Positions 42,201 through 51,800 of a DNA stretch of 64,000 nt are shown here, one piece after another. The position numbers and the translations under genes are program-made. The stretch's first letter is position 1; the number at the start of each line of letters is the position of its first letter. The notes under the pieces are model-generated. The model saw nothing but the letters and a program-made list of their open reading frames with translations, did not search any database and had not been told where the DNA came from. Source of the stretch: JBHGBM01 sp041946965 (GTDB lineage: Bacteria; Acidobacteriota; Terriglobia; Bryobacterales; Bryobacteraceae); contig JBHGBM010000017.1 in assembly GCA_041946965.1 (NCBI GenBank), forward strand, positions 1 through 64,000. The letters are read 5' to 3'.

Positions 42201-42515
42201 CTGAACGTCGATGCGCACCACGGCGCGGCTTTCCACCACAATGCCGTCGCGGACCGTGGCTTTGAACCCCTGATGCTCCGCACGAACCCGATAGGTTCCA
42301 GGCAGGAGGTGAGTAACCTCATAGCTGCCGTTGGCGCTGGTGTGCGCCGTCTTGACGATGTTCGTCTCCGTATTGGCGACCGAAACGGCGCCGCCGACCA
42401 CAACCGCTCCGGTGGCGTCCGTGACCACGCCGACGATGCTTCCGTACGTGGATTGCCCGAAGCCAATGGCTGAAGCGAGCAAAACGCAGAACAAGACCCT
42501 AACGATGCAAAACAT
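39267..42515 (-). CDS. Oar-like TonB-dependent receptor
   Basis: A 1082-residue outer-membrane receptor. It has a signal peptide (MFCIVRVLFCVLLASAIGFG), a carboxypeptidase-regulatory-like domain (about 22-105, YGSIVGVVTDATGAVVVGGA), a plug domain (about 120-230) and a barrel ending in Phe (AARLRLMF). GAGGAGT lies just before ATG 42515. It is on the strand opposite to the GH2 gene and followed upstream by the arylsulfotransferase and ceramidase genes on the same strand. It is a paralogue in architecture, not a close copy, of the receptor at 21073. The ligand is unknown; lipid or glycan fragments are possible. Confidence 0.92.
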   Translation of the reverse strand: MFCIVRVLFCVLLASAIGFGQSTYGSIVGVVTDATGAVVVGGAVSVANTETNIVKTAHTSANGSYEVTHLLPGTYRVRAEHQGFKATVRDGIVVESRAVVRIDVQLEVGSTSVEVQVSASTPVIETETAQIADTRSARQLRDLPILSNESTFAYLLTMPGAQSVSINTYAFNGARAAQTDTMIDGIAAPRSSTPLTGTHNTTEMVAEVRVHGSNNSAEFQAPGVVSIVTRSGTNQLRGSAYYQHNNSALDARDFFTAKKPSSKTHTANAVVGGPVFIPKLYNGRDRTFFMISLFGQRVPGATPLNATVPTPAMRQGDFSAFAAITDPATGIPFPGNAIPASRFSPVSLRVQERFYPLPNSGDPGVLTTNNHRTQMLGRNIANRWEARLDQKLSNQNMLYARYSWRGAVQEPNENLPTIPVRNGYRRGPTFVLSDTHSFGTSLINEFRFGRQSSPNQVLAALSGIEVLRYTGIQGLTPPGDYRGMPAFTFSGGGQVTAAQSTNHTVDRYHSWTLADNLTWIRGRHTFKGGVDLVHNGTEGVNMSSSTFGTFAFNGFFSGNSYADFLLGLPERATRATYREYQDIGGKSWYYFFEDAWRASSKITLTLGARYEYQSPVTDSEGLMYNLDPRTMALVVPDPALNSGKINPRLPGISIVKASEAGYPQSLRAVDKNNVVPRIGLAIRPLPKTVIRAGYGMFIDDFGFSVAGPSAGPLYAYSEIFQNTNRRAPQYVFPNPFGESGSSGTITANGFNVALRNPYSQQWNLTLEREFGDVGVRLSYIGTKGTSLVYTKEVNVPLPSTTPFSSSRRPYRQYGVLLFSENGGNSIYHALQTEVERRFGRALYFQAAWTWSNLISDVGDARSDLGPTLENPFDRRRDRGREPYAVRHRVNGSVIWELPFGAGRRHRLPAVLNQIAGGWTVSSMFFMETGRYVNATMSGRDLAGIGTTSGLRPDCIANPNLPPSERRINRWFNPDAFVMPPANIGRFGNCGVNTIEGPGLNTQHLNFTKRLVRVNEHTHLDFQLSMLNVLNHPNFNPPQANISAPSTVAQIQATRRFGEMGSQAAQDAGTAGRFLAARLRLMF

Positions 42516-42607
42516 GTTGCCAGACTCCTCGCTGCGCTATTGTGAACCGGAAGCGGCGGCGGGACCAGTAGCAAACGGTAACGTAACAGTAGCAGACTGG
42601 GAGGCGG

Positions 42608-44266
42608 TTACTCGAAGGGCGCGACCCGCTCGCCGCCGAAGGCCACCCAGGTAACAGCAGCCTGTCCTTCGGCATCGGCGAGCACGACGTCATAGACCAC
42701 CCGCGGCGGGGTGGTGCGGCGGTATTCCCGCACACGGGTCCAGGGCTGGCGCGTGTCGCCGCGCACAGCGCTGCCGTAAACCACCAGCACGTTCCCCGTC
42801 TTGGGCAACGGGCTCACGTCGCCCATGGCGAAGGTGTTGACGGTTTCGGGCTGGCCTTTGACATCCGAGGCCCACACCAGCCTGGCGGTGTGCGCCTTGG
42901 GGTCGATGGCGTATTCGAGCGCACCGCTGATCACTTCAGAATCGGCCACGGGCGGGTTGAACGGGCGCGTCTTCATGATCCCGTTGTTGAAGACCATGAG
43001 GGTGCCGCGCGGCGTAAGGCGCGGCGCGTGATGATGCCACGGCCATTCGCTGACGCCCGCCGGGTTGAACAGCAGCGGCCGGAACCGCTCCGGCCAGCCT
43101 CCCGGCTCGCCGAAGATCCAGGCGATGCGGCCGCTGGGGCGTTCGATCTTGAACACGGAACTCTGCTGGCGCGAGTTGAACAGGACGGAGTCATCGCGCT
43201 CATCGTGGAACACGCCGTTGCCGTGCGTCCAGTCCACCGTATCGGGGAAGCCGCGGATAACCCAGTACTGGTTGATGGTCAGGTAGCCCAGGCGAAAGAC
43301 ATCCAGGTGGTCGAAGGCGCTCCAGCGCCAGACCACGCGGCCCGCGCGGTCGAACTCGACGATCTGGTCGCCCATCACCTTCTGGCGTTTGCGGGGGGCG
43401 CGGGGATCGGTCTCGCTGGTGTAATAGTTGTCGATCTCGCGCAACTCTCCGCTCACCAGCAGAAAGTTCCCGTTGGGCAGTTCCTGGAAGCTGTGGTGCA
43501 TGGTCAGGGCATCCACCGGGATGCCGGTGCAGGCGCCCTGCGGACGGCGGGCAGCGCACCACTCGCCCTTGATGTTGCCGAGCAGATCGGCCTCCACCAG
43601 CCGGTTGTCGTTGGTGATGAAAGCGATGTTGCCGTTGCGCAGGCGGTGTACGTCGGCGGTACGGTTGGGGCCACGGTAGTACCACACGACCTCGCCCTGT
43701 TCGTCGAGCGCGAGGATCAGGCCGTAGCCCGTGGCGAACGGGGCTTCGCCGGGAGGGCTGGCTGGGGCCTTCGCGGCGGCTTTGCCCGCGCCCTTCCTGA
43801 CTGCCGTCCGGCCGGCGCCGCCCGCGCCGGCTGCCATGCCGCCGCGCCGCTGGCGCCGCACGCTTAGCAGCGTCCAGCCCGGCTCCATTTCTTGGGGAAG
43901 GGAAGCCTTCACCTGGATGGGCGGAAACTCCTCGCCCGCCGCGGGCAGCGCGGGCGCGGTGAACTCGAGCGCCTGCGGCGCGCGGGTCACGCGTCCCGCG
44001 GCGTCGCGGATCTGAACGCGCAGTTCGTGCTTCCGGCCCGCGCGGAAGCCGGCGATGGGCAGCCCGTCGGCCGGGTTGCGCGACCGGTCGAAGCGCACCT
44101 CCCATTTCCGCCGGCCGTCGGAAACCGTGACGATGGTCTCCACCGGCGCGGCGGGAGTGAACCGCAGGATCGCGGCCAGGGGAGCCGCGGGGTTGGGATT
44201 GGGTTCGATCACGGGCGCCGACTTGAAACCGGCGGCGGCCAGCAGCAGAGCGAGCGGGATCATCAT
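42608..44266 (-). CDS. Exported arylsulfotransferase (ASST) family protein
   Basis: A 552-residue member of the PAPS-independent arylsulfate sulfotransferase family (six-bladed propeller). After a short signal peptide (MMIPLALLLAAAGFKSAPVI) there is a beta-sandwich part with a Gly/Ala-rich linker near residues 140-175, then the propeller. Family landmarks are GEVVWYYRGPNRTADVHRLR, HHSFQELPNGNFLLVSGE and DWTHGNGVFHD, where the catalytic His is expected, and WPWHHHAPRL later. It lies 92 bp from the receptor gene and 16 bp from the ceramidase gene, so it belongs to one unit. With the sulfatase at 30393 it points to handling of sulfate esters. Its sulfate acceptor is unknown. Confidence 0.84.
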   Translation of the reverse strand: MMIPLALLLAAAGFKSAPVIEPNPNPAAPLAAILRFTPAAPVETIVTVSDGRRKWEVRFDRSRNPADGLPIAGFRAGRKHELRVQIRDAAGRVTRAPQALEFTAPALPAAGEEFPPIQVKASLPQEMEPGWTLLSVRRQRRGGMAAGAGGAGRTAVRKGAGKAAAKAPASPPGEAPFATGYGLILALDEQGEVVWYYRGPNRTADVHRLRNGNIAFITNDNRLVEADLLGNIKGEWCAARRPQGACTGIPVDALTMHHSFQELPNGNFLLVSGELREIDNYYTSETDPRAPRKRQKVMGDQIVEFDRAGRVVWRWSAFDHLDVFRLGYLTINQYWVIRGFPDTVDWTHGNGVFHDERDDSVLFNSRQQSSVFKIERPSGRIAWIFGEPGGWPERFRPLLFNPAGVSEWPWHHHAPRLTPRGTLMVFNNGIMKTRPFNPPVADSEVISGALEYAIDPKAHTARLVWASDVKGQPETVNTFAMGDVSPLPKTGNVLVVYGSAVRGDTRQPWTRVREYRRTTPPRVVYDVVLADAEGQAAVTWVAFGGERVAPFE

Positions 44267-44282
44267 CGCGGGTTCCTTCCTG

Positions 44283-45662
44283 TTACTCTTGCGCCAGGCG
44301 CTTCAGCAGGTCCGCGGCCGTTTCCACGATCTTCTCGCCCGCGCCCGGGGCGAGCGGCGTGCTGGCCGGTTCGTAGCTTCCCTCGGCGTACGCCTGGCGC
44401 GTGGGAATGTAACCGATGGAGTCATTCGCCAGTTCCACAATGAACGTGTAGCGGAACGGCGATGCCTTCTTGATGCTCTGACCGAGTTCCACGAACAGTT
44501 CGCCCGGCACCGCTACAAAGGCCACCGGACCCACCGCAATCACCTGCATCTCCGCGCGCACCGGCTCGCCGTTGCGCTTGTGAACCGCCATGACCTTGGC
44601 GGCTTTCACCCGCTCGATGGTGAAATCCACGTTCTGCGGCGGCGGCTCGGCGAGAACCTTGCGGGATTCCTCCACCTCCTGGGCGGTCACCTTCACCAGC
44701 GGCAGATCGATGGTCCGCGAGAGGGCCCGGACCCGCGCGTCCGGAACGCCTTCCATGTGGGTGTACGCCTTGGTGACGGCGGAACCCAGAACTTCGCCAA
44801 ACCGCCGGGCCGTCTCGAAACCGCGCTGCGGCCCGGGACGCCGGATGTCGTAGTGGTTGATATTGCCCGCCGCGCCGATAGTGAACACCGTGGGCATGTC
44901 CTGGCCCTTGATCTTCGAAAGGAAGCGCCCCAGAAAGTAGGCGTAATCGGCGGAAATCCAGGTGCCGCCCACCGTGTCCTGGTGCATGGCGTAATTGACC
45001 CAGGTAACCAGCGGCTCTCCCGATTCCGTCTCGGCGTACACGACGCCGACATCCGGATCGGGAACGCCCACCGGCCGCACCACGTCGGGGTTGACATAGC
45101 CGGGCGGCGCGTTGGGAACCACCCACGGGTTCGTGCGCACACTGCCGTCCTTCATCACGTACCGGCGGTAGTGCGCGATGGAGGCTTCCTTTTCGAGCGC
45201 TACGAAGAGCCGCGCGGGACTCTTGCGGCCGTGGGCGGTAGTCACGCTATCGGCGATCCATCCGCCCAGCATCCGGGTATATTCCGGCGAGCTCACTACC
45301 GGCCCGGTGTGGGAGTGCGTCGCGCTGATCATCACTTGGCCGGCGGGTATGCCCCACTTGGCCTCGAGTTTCTTGCGCGCGGTCTCCACCGCCTGCCGGC
45401 TCACGTGCACGATCTCGCAAGCCACCAGCGCCGCGCGCGTGCGCCCGTCGTCGAACACCAGCGCGCTGGCGTGCAAATCGTCATGGACGCCATCGGCGGC
45501 GCGCGGGTAGTAATACCCCGCCATGGGGATTTCGAGCGGCGGTGTGATGACGGTTCGTCCGACGCCGATCTTCAGAGCGGGCGGCGCCGCCAGGGACGCT
45601 CCGGCCATCAGCATGCCACACCCAAGCACCCTACCCGGTCCACGCATGTTAATTCTCTTCAC
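44283..45662 (-). CDS. Exported neutral/alkaline ceramidase-like protein
   Basis: A 459-residue protein of the neutral ceramidase N-terminal family, zinc-dependent amidases. After a signal peptide (about 1-25) it has the family opening KIGVGRTVITPPLEIPMAGY, a metal-ligand segment ISATHSHTGPV, NYAMHQDTVGG and IGAAGNINHYDIRR. These supply the His residues expected to bind zinc. The C-terminal immunoglobulin-like domain of full ceramidases is missing or short, as in most bacterial paralogues of this group, whose substrates are not established. The start is ATG 45662 (ATG 45647 is possible). It is divergent from the five-gene operon beginning at 45812, with about 150 bp between. Confidence 0.84.
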   Translation of the reverse strand: MKRINMRGPGRVLGCGMLMAGASLAAPPALKIGVGRTVITPPLEIPMAGYYYPRAADGVHDDLHASALVFDDGRTRAALVACEIVHVSRQAVETARKKLEAKWGIPAGQVMISATHSHTGPVVSSPEYTRMLGGWIADSVTTAHGRKSPARLFVALEKEASIAHYRRYVMKDGSVRTNPWVVPNAPPGYVNPDVVRPVGVPDPDVGVVYAETESGEPLVTWVNYAMHQDTVGGTWISADYAYFLGRFLSKIKGQDMPTVFTIGAAGNINHYDIRRPGPQRGFETARRFGEVLGSAVTKAYTHMEGVPDARVRALSRTIDLPLVKVTAQEVEESRKVLAEPPPQNVDFTIERVKAAKVMAVHKRNGEPVRAEMQVIAVGPVAFVAVPGELFVELGQSIKKASPFRYTFIVELANDSIGYIPTRQAYAEGSYEPASTPLAPGAGEKIVETAADLLKRLAQE

Positions 45663-45811
45663 CTCGAACGGGATACCGCATAGTGTACACCCGGCCCGCC
45701 GCCGTGCCGGGGGAGCACGCGATATACAATTGTGCTTGCACTACGATTAAGCTTCAGGTTCCGAACCGGGACCGCCGCGCACACCGATTTGCCCGTTGTT
45801 GGAGGTTGAGA

Positions 45812-46948
45812 TTGAAGCACCGTATCTACATGTACCTGCGTTCCGCGACTCTGCTGGGGATCGCCTGCGCGGCGATGCCGGAGACCGCGCGCGCGTGCAA
45901 CGTGCCGGTGTTTCGGTATGCGATGGAACGGTGGCCCGCGGACCCCTACCAGATCGTGGTGTATTATCGGCCGGGACAGAAGGGTGCGGCCTTCGGCTTG
46001 TTGCGGGACACCGCCAACTATTCCCTCCAGGGCGTCGATGTCACCAGGCCGGAGGGGAAGGCGCTCGCGGAGCGGCAAGGCGTTGCGGCGTACCCCTGGG
46101 TGGAGATCTACTATCCCGCGCAATCCCAGGTCCGCACACCCGTGTGGGCCGGGCCTCTGACTTCGGAAACGGCTAAGAACATCCTTAACTCCCCGAGCCG
46201 GTCCCGGCTGGCCGAAATGTTGCTGGGCGGAGACGTCGCGGTTTGGGTGCTGGTCAAAAGCGGCCACGACGAGAAAGACCGCCGTGCGCTGGACTCGCTG
46301 AAGAGCAGCCTGGACCGCGCGTCGGCCGCTCTCCGGATTCCCGAGACCGGTGTGGACGCCAACGGCAATGCGGTCGATGTCACGGATTTCAAAACCTACC
46401 CGGTGCGTTTCGGTTTGATGGAGGTGGCGCGCCACGACCTGCGGGAAGAGCTGCTGGTGAACGCCCTGCTGGCGTCGGAACCCGATCTCAGCGGCTACGA
46501 CGAACCCATGGCTTTCCCCGTGTTCGGCCGCGGCCGCGCGCTGTACGCGCTGGCCGGCAACGGGATTCAGGAGAAGAACATCCGGGAGGCCTGCGAGTCG
46601 CTGCTTGCCTGGTGTTCCTGCGAGATCAAGGCCATGAGCCCAGGCACCGATCTGCTGATTGCGGCGGATTGGTCGCGGCCGTTCGGCGGCCGGCTGGTAA
46701 AGGACCCGGAGTTGCCCCTCACTAGCGTGAGCGCTTTTCTTCCAGAGCGGAAGCCGGTGGAAACCGCGGCCGTGCAGCCGGGGGCGTTGTGTAAGATCAC
46801 GCCGCCCGCGCGCTCAACCGCTCCGCCGGCGCAGGCCCCGGCGCCGCGCCGGAACCCGCTGGCGCGCAATCTGGTGTACCTGGCCGCGGCGGCCGGAGTG
46901 GCGCTGGCGGCGCTCTCCGTAGTCCTGAGGGTGAAGGCAAAGAGATGA
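45812..46948 (+). CDS. Exported, C-terminally membrane-anchored protein of unknown function
   Basis: A 378-residue protein that begins the five-gene operon. It has a signal peptide ending in the AxA-type site of TARA, a mature N-terminus CNVPVFRYAMERWPADPYQI, a large periplasmic part and a C-terminal transmembrane helix (about 350-370, YLAAAAGVALAALSVV) with a basic end. Several Cys (mature N-terminal Cys, LLAWCSCEI, and ALCKI near 325) may form disulfides or bind metal. The start is TTG 45812, with GGAGG six bases upstream. The stop overlaps the permease start (ATGA), so it is made together with the ABC transporter and probably works with it, perhaps as a periplasmic subunit. I do not recognise a named family. 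Confidence 0.72.
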   Translation: MKHRIYMYLRSATLLGIACAAMPETARACNVPVFRYAMERWPADPYQIVVYYRPGQKGAAFGLLRDTANYSLQGVDVTRPEGKALAERQGVAAYPWVEIYYPAQSQVRTPVWAGPLTSETAKNILNSPSRSRLAEMLLGGDVAVWVLVKSGHDEKDRRALDSLKSSLDRASAALRIPETGVDANGNAVDVTDFKTYPVRFGLMEVARHDLREELLVNALLASEPDLSGYDEPMAFPVFGRGRALYALAGNGIQEKNIREACESLLAWCSCEIKAMSPGTDLLIAADWSRPFGGRLVKDPELPLTSVSAFLPERKPVETAAVQPGALCKITPPARSTAPPAQAPAPRRNPLARNLVYLAAAAGVALAALSVVLRVKAKR

Positions 46949-48207
46949 GTGTCTGGCGATTGGTCATCAGGGAAATCACGCGCAGGAAGGCCAACTTCGT
47001 ATCCGGCCTGGTTGCCGTCACGCTGGCGGTGGCGGTGCTCGCCGGGTCCATGACGGTCCTCAGGCTCCACGACCTGCGGACGCAACACATTGTGGCCCGT
47101 AAGGAGCAGGAAACCAGGAAGCGGATGGCGCTGCTCGAAGACGACTACCGGAAGATCATGAAGAATCTGGGATTCAACCTGCTGATCTTCCCCGCCAATC
47201 AGAAGCTCTCCGATTTCTACGCGGACGACGCTGTCACCGCCTACATGCCGGACACGTACGCCACCCGCCTGGCCGAAGCCAGGATCGTAACCATCCGCCA
47301 CCTCCTGCCGAGCCTCCAGGAGAAAGTCCTGTGGCCGGAAAAGAAGCGCACCATCATCCTGATAGGGACGCGCGGCGAGGTTCCGTCGATGTTCCGCGAT
47401 GCGCAGGAGCCCATCCTGACGGCGGTCGAGAAGGGCCGCGCGGTTGTGGGGTACGAGCTTGCCCGCAGCCTCGGCCTGAAGCCGGGAGACCGCATCACGC
47501 TGTTCGGAAGGGCGTTCATCGTCAGCGAGTGCCACGAGGAACGCGGCACGCGCGACGATATCTCCATCTGGATCGACCTCTCGCAGGCGCAGGAGATTCT
47601 GGGGAAGCCCGGCCGTATCAACGCCATCCTGGCGCTGAAATGCCTCTGCGCCGGCAACGAGCTGGCCAATGTCCGGCGCGACGTCGCCGCCGTTTTGCCG
47701 GGCGCCCAGGTGATTGAACACGGATCCAAAGTGCTCACCCGCGCCGAAGCCCGGGAACGCGCCTCCAGGGAGGCCGCCGGCGCGCTCGCGGCCGAGATGC
47801 GCAACCGGCAGCATCTGCGCGACGAGCAGGAGAGATTCTCTTCCATCCTCGTGCCCCTGGTGCTTCTGGCCAGCGCCCTCTGGGTCGGCCTGGTGTTCTA
47901 CACCAACGTGCGGGAACGCCGCGGCGAGATCGGAATTCTGAGAGCCCTCGGCGCCCGCACGCGCACCATACTCGGGATGTTTCTGGCCAAAGCCTTGCTC
48001 ATGGGCATTACCGGCGGATTGGCCGGATACACCGCGGGGATCCTGGTGGGCCTGGGCCGGCAGACGGATACCACGCTTGCCTTTCTGGACGTGCGGCTGT
48101 TCCTTCTGGCGTGCTGCACCGCCGTGGCTCTGTCGTTGGCGGCCAGTTGGGCCCCGGCATATTACGCGGCTCAGCAGGATCCGGCCCAAGTCCTAAGGGA
48201 AGAGTGA
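46945..48207 (+). CDS. FtsX/MacB-like ABC transporter permease
   Basis: A 420-residue ABC-type permease. It has the MacB/LolC layout: one N-terminal transmembrane helix (about 12-35), a periplasmic region (about 40-290) and three C-terminal helices (LVPLVLLASALWVGLVFY, LAKALLMGITGGLAGYTAGI, LFLLACCTAVALSLAAS). The cytoplasmic coupling segment REIRRRK-like (here REITRRKA) is at the N-terminus, and RRGEIGILRALGARTRTI lies between helices 2 and 3. It starts at ATG 46945 in an overlap with the preceding gene and is followed after 4 bp by its ATPase. Such transporters act by mechanotransmission on envelope substrates (lipoproteins, peptides, antibiotics) instead of ordinary uptake. Confidence 0.88.
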   Translation: MSVWRLVIREITRRKANFVSGLVAVTLAVAVLAGSMTVLRLHDLRTQHIVARKEQETRKRMALLEDDYRKIMKNLGFNLLIFPANQKLSDFYADDAVTAYMPDTYATRLAEARIVTIRHLLPSLQEKVLWPEKKRTIILIGTRGEVPSMFRDAQEPILTAVEKGRAVVGYELARSLGLKPGDRITLFGRAFIVSECHEERGTRDDISIWIDLSQAQEILGKPGRINAILALKCLCAGNELANVRRDVAAVLPGAQVIEHGSKVLTRAEARERASREAAGALAAEMRNRQHLRDEQERFSSILVPLVLLASALWVGLVFYTNVRERRGEIGILRALGARTRTILGMFLAKALLMGITGGLAGYTAGILVGLGRQTDTTLAFLDVRLFLLACCTAVALSLAASWAPAYYAAQQDPAQVLREE

Positions 48208-48211
48208 GGGG

Positions 48212-48877
48212 ATGCTTCGGCTGGAGAGAGTGGTCAGGACCTACCCGAAAGGCAGCCGGCGGATCACGGCGCTGGCGGCGATGGATCTCACCGTCCGCGC
48301 GGGCCAGTTTGTCGCCGTCCAAGGTCCCAGCGGCAGCGGCAAGACCACCTGCCTGCTGATTGCGGGCGGGCTGCTGCACCCCGATTCGGGCAGAGTTCTG
48401 GTGGATGGCCACGATCTTTACGCCATGACGCGGGACCAGCTCGCGGCCTTCCGGTCGCAGAACATCGGATTCGTGTTTCAGCAGTATCACCTCATCCCTT
48501 ATCTGAGCGTCCTGGAGAACATCCTCGCGCCGGAAGCCGCGCGTGGACCCAAGAGCGGTCAGGAACGCGGCCGGGAACTCGCCGCGCAGTTCGGTCTCGA
48601 GCACCGGCTCGATCACACCCCCGCCGAGCTCAGCTCCGGGGAGAAGCAGCGCACGGCCCTGGCGCGAGCGCTGCTGTTCCGGCCGAAAATTCTGCTGGCC
48701 GACGAGATTACGGGCAATCTGGACCGCGCGAACGCGGAAATCGTTCTGGGTTATCTCAGGGAGTACGTCCACACGGGAGGTACGGTCCTCCTGGTGACAC
48801 ATGATCGTGAAATCGCGAAGCAGGCGGACGCGGTTGAATATCTGCCTGGGCATCAACAACAGGAGGGCCCCCGGTGA
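48212..48877 (+). CDS. ABC transporter ATP-binding protein (LolD/MacB-like)
   Basis: A 221-residue ATPase that powers the FtsX-like permease encoded 4 bp upstream. Walker A GPSGSGKTT is near residue 39, the Q-loop FVFQQYH near 88, the signature LSSGEKQRTALARAL near 140, Walker B ILLADEITGNLD near 162 and the H-loop THDRE near 198. The domain length is typical of LolD-type ATPases, with no extra domains. A GTGA overlap couples it to the next gene. All catalytic residues are present. Confidence 0.93.
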   Translation: MLRLERVVRTYPKGSRRITALAAMDLTVRAGQFVAVQGPSGSGKTTCLLIAGGLLHPDSGRVLVDGHDLYAMTRDQLAAFRSQNIGFVFQQYHLIPYLSVLENILAPEAARGPKSGQERGRELAAQFGLEHRLDHTPAELSSGEKQRTALARALLFRPKILLADEITGNLDRANAEIVLGYLREYVHTGGTVLLVTHDREIAKQADAVEYLPGHQQQEGPR

Positions 48878-51800
48878 AGTGGTTGTTCCTACCCGCAGTC
48901 ATTGGAATGTTGATCTGTGCGGCGCTGCCGCAGTCGGCCGCGGCCGCTGACTGGCCCATGTGGCGGTATGACGCCGGAAGGACGGCTTCGTCTCCGGAAG
49001 AACTGCCCGCGCAACTTCATCCCCAGTGGATCCGGCAGTATTCGCAGCGGGAACCCGTTTGGGACGATCCGTTGAATCAGGACCTGATGCCGCTGGACCG
49101 CGTGTTCGAGCCGGTGGTGCTCGGCAACACCCTGTACATGGGCTTTAACGACCGCGACAAAGTCGTGGCGCTCGACATACGCACCGGCACGCAGAGGTGG
49201 GCCTTCTATGCCGACGGGCCGGTGCGCCTCCCGCTCGCCGGAAAGGGCAACCGCCTTTACTTCACCAGCGACGACGGCTATCTCTACTGCCTGGCCGCGG
49301 ACACCGGCGCCCTGCTCTGGAAGTTCCGGGGAGGACCGGCCGGCCGCAAGATCCTGGGCAACAAGCGGCTGATCTCCACCTGGCCCGCGCGGGGCGGCGT
49401 GGTGCTGTACGAAGACGCGGTGTATTTCGCCGCCAGCATCTGGCCGTTCATGGGCACTTTCATTTACGCGCTGGACGCGGAGACCGGAAAGGTCATCTGG
49501 CGAAACGAAGGCACCGGCACGGATTACCAGCTCCAGCCGCACAACTCGCCCGCTTTCGCCGGAGTTGCGCCGCAGGGCGCCATGGTGGCCCTGGCGAACA
49601 AGTTGCTGGTCTCCGGCGGGCGTTCCGTGCCGGCCTGTTACGACCGGCGCACCGGCAAGCTGCTCTACTACCACCTGGCGGCGAACAACAAGACCGGCGG
49701 TGCGTTTGTGGCCGCCGATGAGCGTCGCTTCTTTAATCACTACCGCGACCGCGACACGGACCTGTACGACACCGAAACCGGCAAGATGGTGGCGCGCAAG
49801 GTTGGCCGATACCCGGTGCTCTCCGAGGAGGCCTACTACACCTCCGGCGACTCGATCACGATCCGCGATCCGCGGGATCCCTCCAAGCCGCAATTCACGC
49901 TGAAAGTGGATGCGACCGGAGACCTGATCCGGGCCGGCTCGCGACTCTACGCGGCGGGAAACGGACAGATCACCGCCGTAGACCTTCTCGCGAACTCTCC
50001 CGGCCTGAAGACGGCATGGGTGCGGAAAGTGAACGGCAAGGTGGAGAGGCTGATCGCGGCTAACGGCATGCTTTTCGCCGTGACACTGGACGGCAAGTTG
50101 ATCGCCTTCGGCAAGGAGAGCCGTCCCGTAAGAACGCACGTGGCGAAAGCGGTTCCGCCGCAGATCCCGCCGCTGGCCGCGCAACAGGCCCGCGCCATTC
50201 TCGCACGAACGGGAGCGAAGAACGGCTACGCCCTGATGTACGGAGCCGGAACCGGAAACCTCCTTGCGGCCCTGGCGCGCGCGTCGGACCTCGATATCGT
50301 GGCCGTGGAACCTCGCGCGGAACGGGTGGCGGCGCTGCGCCGCCGCTTCGATGCCGCCGGGCTACTGGGAAAACGCATCCACCTGCTTCAGGGCACCCCC
50401 GATACGTTCGAGCCGCCGCCCTACATGGCGTCCCTGATCGTGCTCGCGGATGGAAGCCAGCGCTGGCAGAACGACGATTCGCTGAAGAAGATGGTCCGCT
50501 CGGTGAGGCCTTACGGAGGCAAGATCTGGCTGCCCGCCACCGCCGCGCGGCCGGCCTTCGTGAAACGGGTGCTGGGGAGCGGCGACGGCCCGAAGCTGAC
50601 CGCCCGGACCCTGGCCTCGGGCGCGGTGGTGAGCAAAGACGGCCCGCTGCCCAAGTCCTCCAACTGGACGCACCAGTACGGCAACGTCGCCAACACCGTC
50701 AAGTCGGACGATGATCTGGTCAAGTTGCCGCTCGGGGTGCTCTGGTTCGGGGGCGTCTCCAACCTGGATGTCCTGCCGCGCCACGGCCACGGCCCGCCGG
50801 AACAGATCGTGGACGGCCGGCTGGTCATCGAGGGCGTGGACGGCATCAGCGCCCGGGACGTCTACACGGGCAGGCTGCTGTGGAAAGCGCCTTTGGACAG
50901 GTCGCACACTTTCGGCCTGTATTTCGACCAGACGCACCAGCCTGAAATCCCGCTGAAGGTGATTACCAACCAGCAGCATATTCCCGGCGCCAACGCGCGC
51001 GGAACGAATTTCATCGCGACTTCCGACTGGGTTTACGTGATTCAGGGAAGCCGCTGCCACGTTCTGGATATGGCGACCGGGGAGAAGAAGAAGGTGTTCT
51101 CGCTGCCCGCCGAAAACGGCGCCGAGCCGCCCCAGTGGGGCTATATCGGCGTCTCCGGGAACCTGCTGATCGCGGGCAGGGACTTCGTGCCTTTCGCCAC
51201 CGCATTCCCCGAGACCGCTCCCATAAGCGAGGCAAAAACGGGAGATTCGAGCCAACACCAACAGAAGAAGGCGAGCGTGTCCGCCGGTTACGACGTTACG
51301 TCCAGCAGAGCACTGGTGATCATGGACCGCCAGAGCGGCTCGACGAAATGGACCCTGAAGGCGCGCTACGGTTTCATCCATAACGCGATTACGGCGAGTG
51401 ATAAAGTGCTGTACTGCCTGGACAAGCTGCCGCCGGCGCTCGAAAAGCGCATCCAGCGCCGCGGCCGCGAACTGCCCGCCAACTACCGCATGCTGGCGCT
51501 GGACCTGGAAACCGGGCGGGTGTTGTGGGAACGGAACACGGGCGTCTTCGGAAGCTGGCTGAGCTATTCCCAGGAACATGACCGCATCTTGCAAGCCACC
51601 CGGCCTTCCCGCGACATGGTCACGGACGAGCCCGGCGAACGCATGGCGGTGTACGTGGCCTCGAGCGGAAAGCTGGTGTGGGACAAGCCGGTCAAGTACA
51701 ACAATCCGCCGATCCTCTACCACGACGAAATCATCACCGACAACGCCGCGTACAAGCTGGCCACCGGGGAACGCAAGCTCAGCGCGGACCGGCTGACCGG